The notes beneath the pieces are model-generated. The model had not been told where the DNA came from, did not search any database, and was given only the letters and a program-made list of their open reading frames with translations. This document shows, one piece after another, positions 24,766 to 36,740 of a DNA stretch of 64,000 nt. Every line of letters begins with the position of its first letter. Within the stretch, counting starts at the first letter, position 1. The stretch comes from Oryzias latipes (taxonomy: Eukaryota; Chordata; Actinopteri; Beloniformes; Adrianichthyidae). The DNA lies in contig NC_019868.2 of NCBI RefSeq assembly GCF_002234675.1, forward strand, positions 6,294,433-6,358,432. Reading direction: 5' to 3'. The position numbers and the translations under genes are program-made.

Positions 24766-25115
24766 CTTCATCTTTGTCCTTTGGGTTGCTCCCTTTAGAG
24801 CTCACCACAACGAACCAATCTAACTCATCCGCTCACTCACACCAACCGCCCTCGTGTCATCTTGCATCTTGACTGCATCCATTCACTTCCTCTCTGGTCT
24901 TCTTCTATACCTCTTTTTTTGTAGCTCCAACCGCATCATTAGCATTACTGTCCCTCCTCTCAACATGTCAGAACCATCTCAATCTAATTCCCCTTCTTTT
25001 ATCTAAAAAAATAACCTGACATGGGCTGTTCTTCCAATGTATGTTCATTCTTGATCAAATCCATCTAGTCACTCCCAAAAACAACCTCTGTCAGGATTCT
25101 GCCCTACCTTTATCC
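24766..25115 (-). repeat. Diverged LINE-related dispersed repeat
   Basis: Opens with GGGTTGCTCCCTTTAGAGCT and a CACCACAACGAACCAATC block, a diverged form of the repeat at 1786. It continues with CCTCTCAACATGTCAGAACC and ATCTCAATCTAATTCC, the pattern of a common fish LINE read on its minus strand. A similar stretch is at 50640-51065. The family is not named. Confidence 0.5.
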
Positions 25116-25529
25116 ATACCCTACTTCTTAGTTTAAATACCCTGAGCTCCTTTCACTATTTAACAAAGTTTCTGTTCATCTGCAACCTTTCAGCCTTGTA
25201 ACCACATTTTGGACCTGTTTGGACCTTTTTTATTAGATTTTGAGTAATGAAATCCAAATAAAAAACTTTGGAACATCTCAAAAGTTATTTGTGTTTTTCC
25301 ATGATCTGCAAGAAAGCTCACACCAGCTCTTTACCTCCTCAGCAACCCTATAATTGAGTTCATACCAGAAACTTAATCTCTATGTGGACGTCTCTAGTTT
25401 CTTTCCGGCAGTAAATCTGGCAGGTCAGGCATCGGAGGATCAGGCACCGGCGGGGAGTCCTGCGGGTCCGGCACCTGCAAGGAATCCAAGACCAGCGTTG
25501 GGTCAGGCATGAATGGTGGATGGCCAATA

Positions 25530-26110
25530 TGTCCCATCAAGGTTTTGATGTCAACAACGAGCTGGCTGTCGTGTTTTGGGCCAGAATCGTGGGGAGAGAG
25601 CTGGTCGGCCCCTTTTGGGTTCATGAAGGTGTGAAAATGACCTCTGAAAAGTATGTGGAGGTTCTAACTAAACACTTCCTTTCGTGGTACAAAATGAAGA
25701 ACTGTACTTTTTGTAAGAAATTTCTCTTCCTGCATGACAATGCACCATCTAATGCTGCAAGGAATACCTCTGTAGCATTGGCCACTATGGGCATAAAAGA
25801 AGATAAACTTATGGTGTGGCCCCCATCCTCCCCTGACCTTGACCTTTTTAAGAACCTTTCGAGCAGGGGTCCCCAAATCCAGTCCTGGAAGGCCGGTGTT
25901 CTGCTGGTTTTCCAGAACCCCAACCGTATTTGCTGCTGATTACGCTGATCAGGTGTGTTTAGCCAATAAAGAGCTTCAATGGCAGGTCAGGTGGAAAACA
26001 TGTTAGACAGTGGCCCTCGAGGGACCCCTGCTTTAGAGTATCTTCAAGCAATACATTTATGAGGGTGGGAGGCAGCCCACTTCCAAAAAGTGACTTTGGA
26101 AGACTTTTGA
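25530..26110 (+). mobile_element. Tc1/mariner-type transposase fragment, split by a MITE
   Basis: The frame reads through RELVGPFWVHEGVKM, FLHDNAPSNAARNTS and MVWPPSSPDLD, the catalytic-core blocks of a Tc1/mariner-superfamily transposase (the aspartates in HDNAPS and SPDL are the second catalytic Asp and its following landmark). The element at 25864-26030 interrupts it. The frame resumes after it as IFKQYIYEGGRQPTSKK before a stop. The N-terminal half is missing. Inactive. Confidence 0.8.
25864..26030. mobile_element. hAT-type MITE inserted in a mariner-like transposase
   Basis: It begins CAGGGGTCCCC and ends GGGACCCCTG, giving terminal inverted repeats. It is flanked by CTTTCGAG (25856-25863) and CTTTAGAG (26031-26038), an 8-bp target duplication with one mismatch. 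It is 167 bp with no coding potential. TIR and TSD length fit the hAT superfamily. Confidence 0.8.
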
Positions 26111-26154
26111 AAAAAAAAAAATACTGTTATCTTTGGGAGGTTTGTTCAATAACA

Positions 26155-26465
26155 TTAAGGAGCAGTGGCTCGGGTGGTTGAGCAGGTCGGCCAATGATTG
26201 AAGGATTGGCGGTTCATTTCCCACTCCCTTCTGACAACTCTTGTGTCCTTGCACAAAACACTGGAGGTACTGGTTTTGCACAGGGGCCTTATGTGCGTAC
26301 CGGCAGCCACGCCTCTGTCAGTCTGCCCCAGGGCAGCTGTGGCTGTGTAGATACCATCACTAAGAATGAATGAGGAGTGAATGAATAATGGATACCCATT
26401 GTAAGAACTTTGAGCATCTGGAAAAGTGCAGATAAATCCAGTTCATTATTAATATTATAAAAATT
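26155..26465 (+). repeat. tRNA-derived SINE, near full length
   Basis: The head GTGGCTCGGGTGGTTGAGC (A-box-like) and GGCGGTTCATTTCCC (B-box-like) resemble a tRNA promoter. The body contains CAGCCACGCCTCTGTCAGTC and a GAATGAATAATGG block, and the tail is AAAAGTGCAGATAAATCCAG. It is in opposite orientation to the copy at 1090-1450. It is not a functional tRNA: no cloverleaf continues past the B box. Confidence 0.75.
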
Positions 26466-26983
26466 AAGAATTAATTAAGAAATTACATTGCCAAAATTAT
26501 GCTGACTGTCATTTCACATTGAGTATTTAGAAATATCATAGAAAAATAGAGTTTGCCTAATAATTTGGAACACACTGTAGCTCTCTAGTTTATGAACACT
26601 GAACCAACCAGCAAAAGATAGATTTATGAAAAAGTGGAGGGCGGAGGTCAGAGCCTTGGAGGTTACCTGTTGTGACCAAAGATGGGTCACAAGATGGATC
26701 ACATCACTGCAGATACTTTTAGAAAGATGCAAAGCAGAATAATTCTATAAAATATAGATTTTATTTGTACAAATGTAATGGGCCAAAAATCCTTTAGAGA
26801 AACTCTTTTAACTCTGACCAAAACTAACGTATTTTCAGAAAGTTTAATGATAAGTGAAATGTACAAGTGTTTTTTACTTTGGGTAATTCTATGTAATTTA
26901 GTTGATGCTACTGTATTCTGTTGCTACATACAAATGTCATTTTCAAAGGTAACAGTGTGAAAAAGTAGTTTCAGCAAAAAAGC
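26466..26983. other. Spacer upstream of NITR gene C
   Basis: AT-rich sequence without a recognised gene or repeat. Confidence 0.4.
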
Positions 26984-27015
26984 AGGAAGTCTCTTTTTAT
27001 TCTTTCAACCAATCA
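26984..27015 (+). promoter_or_regulatory. NITR gene C promoter module: AGGAAGT + CCAATCA
   Basis: AGGAAGT starts at 26984 and CCAATCA at 27009, spacing 25 bp, 105 bp before the ATG at 27114. The surrounding TTCAACCAATCAC and ATTTCCACTTT also match genes D and E. A further shared block, CTCTTTGAGTG, lies about 45 bp upstream of the ATG here and in gene D. Confidence 0.78.
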
Positions 27016-27113
27016 CTATGATTTCCACTTTCTAAGCATCTTTCAAGTTATGCATAAATCATCTCTTTGAGTGGAAATACACCAGTTGTGCAAGAGGAGG
27101 GAGATGTGCCATA

Positions 27114-30100
27114 ATGATCGGAGAGCTGTCTGCTTTCATTCTTCTCACTGCAATATGTAAGTTACAGTGTCGAATAAATAAAACAAGTTTAAATGCGAAG
27201 TAGGTGTCTTTTCCGCATCTTTGAATTGTTCTCATTGCATTTGTTTACAGTCGTGACCCAGCCGATGGAGACTCCTTCAAAGATCTCTTTGACGAAGGCT
27301 GAACTGGGCGATGATGTGACTCTGATTTGTTCAACTACTGGCATTGATAATAACCTACTCAGCTGGTTTAAGTATGAGTTAGGATATGTGATTAAAACTG
27401 TTGGTAAGATTAATTATGGAATAGTGCAAATGTATGGGCAGTTTAACTCTTCAAGATTCGGGATCATTCCAGAAGCTAAAGGGGGTTCTCTCAGCATAAG
27501 TAATGTCAGCCAAGAGGATGAAGGAACATACTTATGTCAAGCAGGATCATATTTAACAATGAGATTTTTTAATGGCAGTCACCTGGTTGTAAAAGGTAAA
27601 ATGTGTTTCTTTTGTTAAAAATCAACAGAAGCTATTTAATTTATAGAAATTGAAAATTTTATTGTGTATCTCACAGATCCCACAAAGAAACAAAATGCCG
27701 TTCATGTGCAACAAAGTTCAGATGCAGAGTCAGTTTTCCAGGGAAACACATTCAATCTGCAATGTTCAGTTCAGTCAAAGATCAAGAAGAACCCAGATCC
27801 GTGTTTGGGAGAACACAGAGTCTACTGGTACCAGGCTGGATCAGAAACTCATGCAGACATCATTCACGCAACCAGTCCCAGCTGTGATGACCATGGAAGA
27901 AGATGCGTCTACAATCTGTCCAAAACCCTACAGAACTTCTCCGATTCTGGCATTTCCTCCTGCGCCGTGCTCTCATGTGGACAAATTCTGTTTGGAGAAG
28001 GAAACAAAGTGCGGATGAGTATGTGTTAAACTTGTTTTATGTAAAATTGACATACAAAGTTTTCAGGTTATTAATTTCAACTGATTATCTTTTGTTGACT
28101 CTGACTTTATAAAAAAATACTTTATAGATTTAAGGAGAAATCACAGACATAATTGGAGCAAATTTAAAATTCATAATGACTGAGTAGGATGTTTTCAGGT
28201 AAGACTTTGTACCTTTTGCTCCATTGTTTTGATTTTTAGGTTTCTGTAATTTCCTACTGTTTCCTACTCTCTTTGAAATCAAAGCTGTTCTTTCTTAATG
28301 ATTCAACACATCTATAATTTGAATAATTAAAAAAAATGAGAACCCCTTAAAATCTTTTTGACACACTTTTCAAATTAAGTACTTCTTTTGTAGTTTCGTT
28401 TCCTATCAATTTCTGTAAAAATAAAAATATGCGAATACATTTAGTTTTTATTCATTGTTTAGACTAATCACAGTAAGGGCAGTGGGTAAAAAGTTTACAT
28501 TTAAAAATTGAAATTATGCTTTGAGTTTGCCTTACATGGGAAACGTAAGGAGAACGTAGAGGTGCTCCAATTTAAATTTTGGATTCAAATTTGAGAAAAA
28601 TAAGACATTTATGCGGAGCCCATGATCATAAATATTCCCACAATATGGTAATATTCAAATTTCTGTCTGTGTATATCTCTTTACAATGCATTGGAGACAT
28701 GCAGTTCACTCCGTCCTGCTGCAAAAGTTGCTTTCCGCCGCTACTTCCTTGTCTCTGTGACCCACATTAGTTCAACAGGGGAAAATTCAGAACAAGAATC
28801 AAACTAGGGGATCTATTTATTATTGCTGCTTCCCCATCCCGCAGCGATCACCTTATAGTCAACAGAAACATTAATGAGGCAATTGCAAAATATATTTTAT
28901 TACTGCTTTTAATCGGTTATCTTATTTACCATAAAGATGTACCCGAAAGCAATTAGGTTAATTTCCAGTTGAAAATATTGGGCGTGTGAAAGGTCACAGT
29001 TATTTCGTGGGAACAAATTAGTTTTTACTTTAGAAACGGCTGCATTTGTCTGGACAATAATTCAAATAAAAGCGCTTCAAACTGCAATCATTTTCTTAAC
29101 ATTTTCAACAACTAACACAAAAACTGCAGAAGTAATAGAAATATAAACTGTAAAAACATTTTTTTTTTATGTCTTTCTCATCCCAGAACAACCTGAGTTC
29201 CTTTATCTCCTCATACTTGGAACACTGTTGGTTTGCAGCGTCCTTGTGAATACCGCTTTAATCGTCATCGTAGGAAAGGGTTGTTGTGAGCACAGCAAAG
29301 GTACGTTTACCATGTTTACTGCAAGTATCACATACTGTTATCCTATGCAGTACATATTTTTTTTTCTTGGTGCATCAAAGATTTTTTATTTTTCAAGGAT
29401 TTTAATTTATAGATAACTTTTTTTCCCCTTTTTTTCTTTAGTGAATAGAGAATCAGAATTTATGGAGGTATAGTGTAGAAAACTGAGTTAAGAGCCTGAC
29501 CTCAGGCTGATTGCAGTGTCATTAAATTTACCGAAATGGACTGCAGTTTGAAGTTCTCTATCATGGCTCATATCAAAATCTTTAGTATGTAGGATTAAGT
29601 GCAACTTTCTTGTGCCACTAGAAGTATCACTGAAAACAGAGCAAAACAAAAAAACATTTTCATATCAAAGTTTTTTAGATTTTTATTTAGTTTGATCCTA
29701 ATTGAATTTTCATTATACATAATACAAATAATAGGATTTATTAAGCTTTAATTTCGTTGTGATTAAAGTTGAGAACAAAACTTGAATTGGGAGATGAACT
29801 TCCCAAAAACATCCCACAGTATCTCAACTTACCCCACTTCTTCTGCCAACGCTCTGAAGTAGAAAAATATGGCAGCAAATAATCTCACTCCTAAATTATG
29901 TCACACCCATTTTCACCCATAATGTAAAGTGCATTCTAAATAAAATGTATTATTATTATTATTCCACAGCAAAGAATTGCAGGACATCGTGTTTACTGTT
30001 CTGCATTAGGACTACCACCAATGATAATGAGCCCAGATTTCACACTCCTAATAACATCACTTTCCTCATCTCCCTCTAACTTTAAACCTTCAATCTGACT

Positions 30101-32069
30101 GCTACAAGCAGGATGTGGAGCCAAACTAGATGGAGTATCGTTTGAAAGCTTTGGAGAGTCATTTCTGTAATCTTTAAATTGTTGTTTAGCTTAGTTCATT
30201 TGACTGATCCAAACTAAGTTTCATCTCCAAAGATATCTTAGCTTGCAAGACACATTTCCTTTTCAATGACACACAAAGCAAATCTCTCATTGTTGACCTA
30301 TCACTTTTGTTACAGACAAATAATAATAGGGAATAAGAAAAAAGTAAGTAGGGTCTTGTTTTAAAAGTTTCTTTTATAATCTAGGTTCTATCTTGATTGA
30401 TAAAAGTGATTCTAATTACTTTAAAGTTTGCCATAAGGAGTAACCCACCCCGTGTTGTCATTCACAAACCTAAGCTTTGAGTCCTTCTGGGATATGAACA
30501 TGTCCTTATCTAGTATTACTTGTTGCTTTTAAGTAACTTTTCCACCCTTAGTTATGAATTGTGAGTACGAAACTACTTGATTTATTGTTTTCTTTGCTCT
30601 ATGTTGCCCTTTTTATTTATATTTTTTAAATCAGATGCTGCAGCTCCGAGGCATCGTAAACGAGAGAAATCAGCCGAGGATGATACCAACCTGGTATGTA
30701 TCATCTACCATAGATGCAATCTAAACGCTTTCAAACACAAAAACTCTATAATAAAACCAATATAAGAGGCTGTGTAAATGATTATTATTTAGATGTGTCA
30801 GGTTTTTGACACTCTTTATGTGGTGTAGGGCAGTAATGGTTCATTTCTGTGACTGTGGTTGCCACTACGATTCCAAGTCGATATTGGTTAATATAAACCA
30901 TCCAATCCGATCTGATTCAGTGAACTAAAATGGATCCAGGACAGCTTTAGCAAAAGTTCAACTAGTGAGACTCAGATATAAATACGTGGTACTGAACAGT
31001 GCAGGTGAGGTTTGCCAGAATCCTTGTATTTCTTGCAAGAAGAATTTCCCCATTGTGGGATGAATAAAGTATCAATTAGTATTATGATAAGATAATTAAG
31101 TGTAAATTAAACAAACAAGTAAACAATAATGAATGTCAAATCCATCAAATCCATCCATAAATCATAATTTAGTTTCATTTAGTTCAGCCCACTGTTGTTT
31201 CTCCACATCCAAATAATATAAACATGACTTTATTAGAGCTTCTAGCACACTACATGGTAAATCGAGTCACTGCTAAATTCAAAGAATTTCCACACTTTGG
31301 ACTGGAATGATGGACTGATCAGTTTTACTGCATCACGTGTTTTTTGTCCAATGTGATGAAACTTGGTCATTTTTATGTTGTAGTAAATTAACCCTATCAT
31401 GTCTCAATCCAAATGGTATTTTCCATCAGTAATAGATCAATACATTTCATTTTGAAATAACTTTTTGATATATGGATCGATTCCAATAACAACTTGCCTT
31501 AGGCTGATCGATCTAGTTGAATAAATCGAATTATTGATTAATCGTTACACTCCGATGAATCAGGTCTCTGTTTTTAAGTTCGTATTTCTGTTGAAAGTAA
31601 AATAAAGATAACAAGAACAAGGACTTTTTTACTACAGGGATGACTGATCTGCTGCATTGCGTGTGGTTTACCGTTAACAGCAATGTCTTTTGTTGCAGGA
31701 TTATAACAGGGTGTTAAAAACTGTTTTAGACTTAAACTTTCAGAGTTTTCTTTAACCATAGTTGTTAACATCACAATATTATCAGGTTTTTAAACAGCAA
31801 ACTGCATTTAAGGTCTGTTTGAAACAGGAAGGGGCTTCCCAAATTAGCTGTTGGACAGAACAAGTTAAAAAAAAAATTAGCCTTATGTAAAGAAATGTAT
31901 CAGACCTTAGTGACAGGATTACAGGGATTTCTAGGCTACATTTATAATCTGTAAAATTGTTCTTTTACAGGATGATGAAGAGGCTGAGCTAAACTACGCA
32001 GCATTGAGGTTTCCACCGAAAACAAAAAACCTGAGGAGAACAAATGAGTTTACAGAAGACAATTTCTAG
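27114..32069 (+). CDS. Novel immune-type receptor (NITR gene C), single ITIM, shortened tail
   Basis: Exons: 27114-27156 (signal), 27251-27595 (V), 27677-28018 (I), 29187-29300 (transmembrane), 30635-30693 and 31971-32069 (cytoplasmic), encoding 333 residues. The V domain has C41, W53 and YLCQAG. The I domain has VYWYQAG and FGEGNKV, but the usual Y-x-C before its second cysteine is S-S-C (codons at 27955-27963). The transmembrane segment is uncharged (ILGTLLVCSVLVNTALIVIV). The last exon contains LNYAAL at Y310, a consensus ITIM. The frame then ends at TAG (32067-32069), exactly where genes B and D have the second cytoplasmic tyrosine. The downstream ATG CAA AGA AGA still resembles gene B's ATG TTT AAA AGA AGA, so the shortening looks recent. 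Inferred to be an inhibitory receptor with one phosphotyrosine site. Confidence 0.9.
30836..31560 (+). repeat. Dispersed element copy 1 (in NITR gene C intron)
   Basis: Shares long diverged similarity with 47551-48200, including GGTACTGAACAGTGCA, AAACAAGTAAACAA, GAATGTCAAATCCAT, TGGACTGGAATGATGGACTG (one mismatch in the other copy) and CAATCCAAATGGTATTTT. It is AT-rich with ATCGATT-type ends and no coding frame. A non-autonomous DNA element is likely; the superfamily is not shown. Confidence 0.65.
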
Positions 32070-32084
32070 TTAAAAATGCAAAGA

Positions 32085-32290
32085 AGATCTCAATATGAAG
32101 TGAAAAGCACTTTACACTCACAGTGCCATTCACACACACATATTCACGCACTGATGGCGGCTCCAATGCCAAATACTGGTGCCAACCTTAAACCACCAGG
32201 AGCAATGTGGGGGTTAGTGTGTTGCCTAAGGGGCGGGAAGCAAACTTGTTATCTTCAGAGGTTGACCGCTCTACCTCTGCACCACTTCAT
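32085..32290 (+). repeat. Dispersed repeat in the 3' UTR of NITR gene C
   Basis: Contains AAAAGCACTTTACACTCACA, CACCAGGAGCAATGTGGGGG and TTGACCGCTCTACCTCTGCA, the same family as 2575-2765 and 9655-9825. It starts only about 15 bp after the stop codon of gene C, so it probably forms part of the transcript. Confidence 0.65.
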
Positions 32291-32734
32291 GTACTCAGCT
32301 TGTTCCACATGCCAGTCACAAGTATTTTTACAAAAATGCCTGCATATTTTGAAGTTGTTAGGGCTTGAAATGTACTGTTTGCTTATGTATGCAAATATGT
32401 GTGTTCATGTATTTTTGATACACATCTTGTATTAAGGATATATTTTTGTCTGACATATTTAATCAGTAGTTGCTCAGCAGAAAAAAACAACAGCAATAGA
32501 ACATTGCCACGTGTATTTGCAATTAGATTTCTCTGTCCCATTCTGTGTGCTTGGGTGATGGGCTGAAGCAAGGCCTCCCTAAACTGCACCTCAGAGGTAT
32601 GCACAAGTTAGGGGAGTGATAAGTACTACCGTTTAATGACATCATCAATAGTTGTCGGTCATCTACGTTAGTGCATAGCTGCCAACGTTTAGAAATAACG
32701 TCAATTTTTTTTAACCCGTTTTATCCCTTACAAA

Positions 32735-32995
32735 GTCAAGGGCTGTTGGTTCCTAACCCGGCCATTGTTGGGTGAAGGCAGGGTACACCCTGGACATGTT
32801 GCCAGTCTGTCGCAGGGCCACAATCACACACTCAAACACACACACCTAGGCACAATTTAAAGTTGTCAAGCCAGAGTTGCAAGACAAAACCCACACATGC
32901 AAACTCCTCACCTACAGGTCCCAGCTGGGACTAGAACTGGGACATTTTTTTTTGTGAGACAAGGTTACTAACCACTGTGCCACCATGCAGCACAT
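32735..32995 (-). repeat. SINE-like repeat, minus orientation, longer copy
   Basis: Holds GCCAGTCTGTCGCAGGGCC, CCCAGCTGGGACTAGAACTG and GGTTACTAACCACTGTGCCA. It joins the block seen alone at 20970-21150 to the head seen at 15662 and 22435, which suggests those are parts of one element. Confidence 0.65.
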
Positions 32996-32999
32996 GACA

Positions 33000-34739
33000 A
33001 CAAGGGTCATGCAAAAACAGAAACCCAATACTTTAATTTAAACGTAAACTTCCATTCTTTAGAGCACACCCACGTGAAGAAAAGCTTTTCTCCTCTGGCC
33101 ACAAGTGCAATGCAGATCACCCTACTGGCAGAGGGATACCCACCCCTAAGTCGCTACAGCTCCTCCTTAAAAAATAATTTCTGGACACCACTACAACAGG
33201 AGCAATAGGGAGGAGCCAGAGGGGTAGGGAAGCAATTCCGATTCAACCTTAGTGTTTTCTACTTCATTGATTTTTTTTTTCATGCATTACTTTGGTCTCT
33301 CACGACATTGTACATTGTGTGTGCATTTTGGACTGTGAGCTTTTTTCTTAACTTTCTGAGATCTGTGTTGAATGTTACAATGGCTTCTGATTAGGTTTAA
33401 TATTGCAAGTTAGGGGGAAGTTAGGGAAATGTTCAACATATCAAAAGTATTTAATTCCAGATTCGCACATGAGTTTACAAAACATTGAATCATTATTGAT
33501 ATGCTGCTTAAGAGTTCATTTCAATAACGTTTTGACTTATCTTTATTTGACAAACATCCAACTTAAGAAACTGCATGTATGTCTTTACTGTAAATCACAA
33601 CTTATTAGTTAATTCTCTGTTATTTTAGAATTTGAATGTTAATGTTAAAACTTTGTTTTTGATAAAAGCACTTTCATTTAAACATCATGCAAACTTCCTC
33701 TCAGAAGTATTTCATGAAGTAATGTGAAGTATTTTATGATTGTTTGTAGTTTTACATCACCTCTCATTCAACAAGAACTACATTTAATGTCACATCACAG
33801 CACAAAGTGTTCAGAACATTTGTGAATAAACATGCTTTTCTCGTTCTTAAATATTTTAACTTTTTCTGACTGAAATATATATACGCTTTTATTGGCTATT
33901 AGATAAGTCCGCCTTTTGGGTCAAAACAGTGATGAAACCTAAGAAACTGCACATTCTGAGAGCTAAGTAAAAAGAGAGATAACCAGAAAAAGATGTCTCC
34001 CCAAGTATTTCCCAGGACCTTTTTTTTTCCAATTTATTTTATTCATTTTATTGTGGATTGCTTTTTCTACTATTCTGAAGTTTATCAACCTTTTTGCTTC
34101 TTGTTTTGTAACTGATTAGATTATCTATGTTGAGTCTAAATTCCAGAAAACGTTCAATCCATCATGGTTGCCTGTCAACAATGTCAACAGCTTTCAGCCA
34201 CACCAAGTCAGAAGATCTACAAGAAACCAAGTGGTGGATGCAAGCAATTTTTCACCCAGCTATAGTTTTTGGTTTACCTCATTTGTTTTTAGGATTACAA
34301 TATTTCTTGTTCATTTTGATGTTTTACTTTCTATTCAACAAACTTTCGCACACCTTAATACACAGATCTTATTGTATTGGACCTTTTTTGCTATTGTTTA
34401 TATTTTCATGTTAATCTTGTAATAAATATCAAAAAGGCAGTCACTGTCCATCTGGTTGTTTTTTTAATGATGAGGTCAGTGCAGAAGAAAACTTACAGCC
34501 AGAAGCAAAATGATATGTTATTGAAATAACTCTTTAATAATTTTTAGGGATAAGATTGCTACATTTTAATCAATGTGTACTTTTTATCTTAATAAAGTTA
34601 GAAGATCGTTCACCTTACCAGACAAATTACTAAATTTAAGTTTCTTCAATTTAATTGAACTTAGTATAGTCAAATTCCTGATTAGTTTGGAACCCTTTCA
34701 CATCAATATAAGATGAGATCAGTGGTAGAGAGAAACGTC
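33000..34739. other. Intergenic region after NITR gene C
   Basis: No supported gene. Two AATAAA-type sites (about 33826 and 34422) could end a long 3' UTR of NITR gene C. The open frames at 34127-34422 carry no recognisable domain. Confidence 0.4.
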
Positions 34740-34964
34740 TTAACCTTTGTGCTATCCAAGGCACGTCAGGTTGAGAGTTGGGTCATCTGGACCCCACATG
34801 ACAGTGCCCTGAAACTTTTTTTCCCAATGATTCTTGATCATCTTCACTGGTGTCCATGGATTACATGAAATCCTCCCCACCATTATCCACCTTTGTCATG
34901 ATAGGGAGAACACGTCAATGTAAGGGTGGGGTCATCCGGACTCCATAAGATAGCACAAGGGTAA
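34740..34964. mobile_element. Probable piggyBac-like MITE
   Basis: The left end is TTAACCTTTGTGCTATC. The right end GATAGCACAAGGGTAA is its near reverse complement, giving inverted ends of about 16 bp. Both ends also carry GGGTCATC-GGA-type subterminal repeats (GGGTCATCTGGACC on the left, GGGGTCATCCGGACTCC on the right) in direct orientation. The TTAA at the left suggests a piggyBac-type target; the right site is mutated. No coding frame. Confidence 0.5.
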
Positions 34965-36450
34965 AAGGCAACATAACATTATGGCACAGTGTCATATCTC
35001 ATACATTTCCCATGATCACTTTGTTTACTCTTTCCCACTGGCTTACAGCCCGTCACAACCCCAACCTAATATTAACATTGCAACAAAAATGGCAATATCG
35101 GAGCTTTCCAGTCGTACAGTTCTGATCCAGATTCTGCTCAGACAAGAAAAACAAAGATGTACATGGATCTCTTTGTCTGCAGGTGAATGCATCGGAATGG
35201 AGCGGAGCAGGGAGCTTGTGGCCTGCAGATTGTACTGTACTGTAGTTTTTTCAAATCACATTTTTTGCCTGCACTTGATTCACAAGATTTAAAATCAAGA
35301 AATACTCAGAAATGCAATTTTGAGCTTTTACATGTCCTCCATCATGAGCAAAAAGTTACATTAACGTGTTAAAAACACCAGAAACATAATTTTCATTTGA
35401 GTATGTCTTTAAGCTTCTTTTCAATGAGGACATAGAATTTCTAAAAACTGCATCGTAAATGTTTCTGCTGGCGCAGCTAACGATCACAATGCTTACATGA
35501 ACTCAAGTCACTACCTGAATTAGTGGAAACAGCAAGTGTACATCGATATCATCACTGGAAACTGTCGTAATTTGATCAGATCTAAGTTTGATCACAGCCA
35601 CTTCAGTGGGCCGCCAGTTTTCCTTCAGCTGCATGTTCTCATGTTCTTGTATCTCAAGATTGCAGAAAATGCAGAAAAAATTACAGAAAATCTTCACCAG
35701 CCGAATCATAATAAAACAATCGAAAAAGTTTGGATTCATTACTTTTTTTCTAGCCTCTACACCTATGCAACTTTGCTTTCACACCAATCTGAAAAAAAAG
35801 ATAAAGGCAGCAGTTTCTGTGCCACCAGTTTGCTTAGATAAAAAGGCATGCCTTGCATCTTGAATGTGGGCTGTTTGCACCTTTTTATTCAAGCATGATT
35901 GGTGGACTTTACCACTTCAGAGTGCTCTTATCATGATGGCATCTGAAGCAGTTCAGAAAAGAAGAAGGTCACAAAAAAAACTGCTTACCAATGGAAAAGA
36001 TACAGCACGCTCTTGAAAACAATGCAAACACGGTGTACTAAGTTAATGCGCTTTTTTAGCTGTAATGAAAATGCCAACCTTTGGTACATCGTTGAAGCAT
36101 CTTTAAAATCCTTATGGAACATCCCAACCAAAACTGAAGGTGTTTTCGTGAACACTTCAGGGTGAAAGGATGATAAACTTTCAAAGCCCCTACTCTGCAT
36201 GCTGTTAGGTATGCAGACATTTTGGCCACATGAACAGGAGACAGTGTTTACTTCAGTTACTTGTTAAAAAATCAAGAGAAAGGCAACGTTTCGAAGAAGT
36301 CGGTTTTGCTGCAAATGTTAAATATACGTGAGTCTCAGGGAGAGAAATATATGTATTTGACACACTGGGCATAAAGGTTTTCCACTTTCGGCAATATCAC
36401 CACCAGTCTCTTCAGCAGTTTTAAACCTGTTTCTAAAAGATTTGTTCTTT
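34965..36450. other. Intergenic region upstream of the L1-type LINE
   Basis: No gene recognised. Several short open frames overlap without domain signatures. Confidence 0.4.
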
Positions 36451-36740
36451 TTTTACCCTCCGTGTTTTCTTAATTATCTCCCCTCTCCACTCCTTTCCCT
36501 TTTTTCTTTTTCACATAATTTTTCCTTCCCCTCACTTAAGCTGCCACATAACTCAGCCACACTACAATAGTACTGATCTGCACAACACACTTAGACACTC
36601 AACATGTCCAGTATTACATCACATGCACTGTACAGCATACATAAAGCCTCATAGCAACATCAAGCACACCATTATGTGTACATACTCATTTTTGCATTAA
36701 TCAATAATATACAGTATCTAACATTCACCTTTACAGCAGC

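Noticed and set aside
25394..25624. Minus-strand open frame with PDP/PDL repeats
   Set aside because: It partly overlaps the mariner-like transposase antisense. The proline-aspartate repeat comes from a short imperfect tandem repeat in G/C-rich DNA, with no known domain.
26155..26230. tRNA gene, from A- and B-box-like sequence
   Set aside because: It is the head of a SINE with relatives elsewhere in the window, and no complete cloverleaf follows.
34127..34422. Overlapping open frames followed by AATAAA, as a last exon of a gene
   Set aside because: No similarity to the NITR tail or another family. More likely non-coding or a long 3' UTR.
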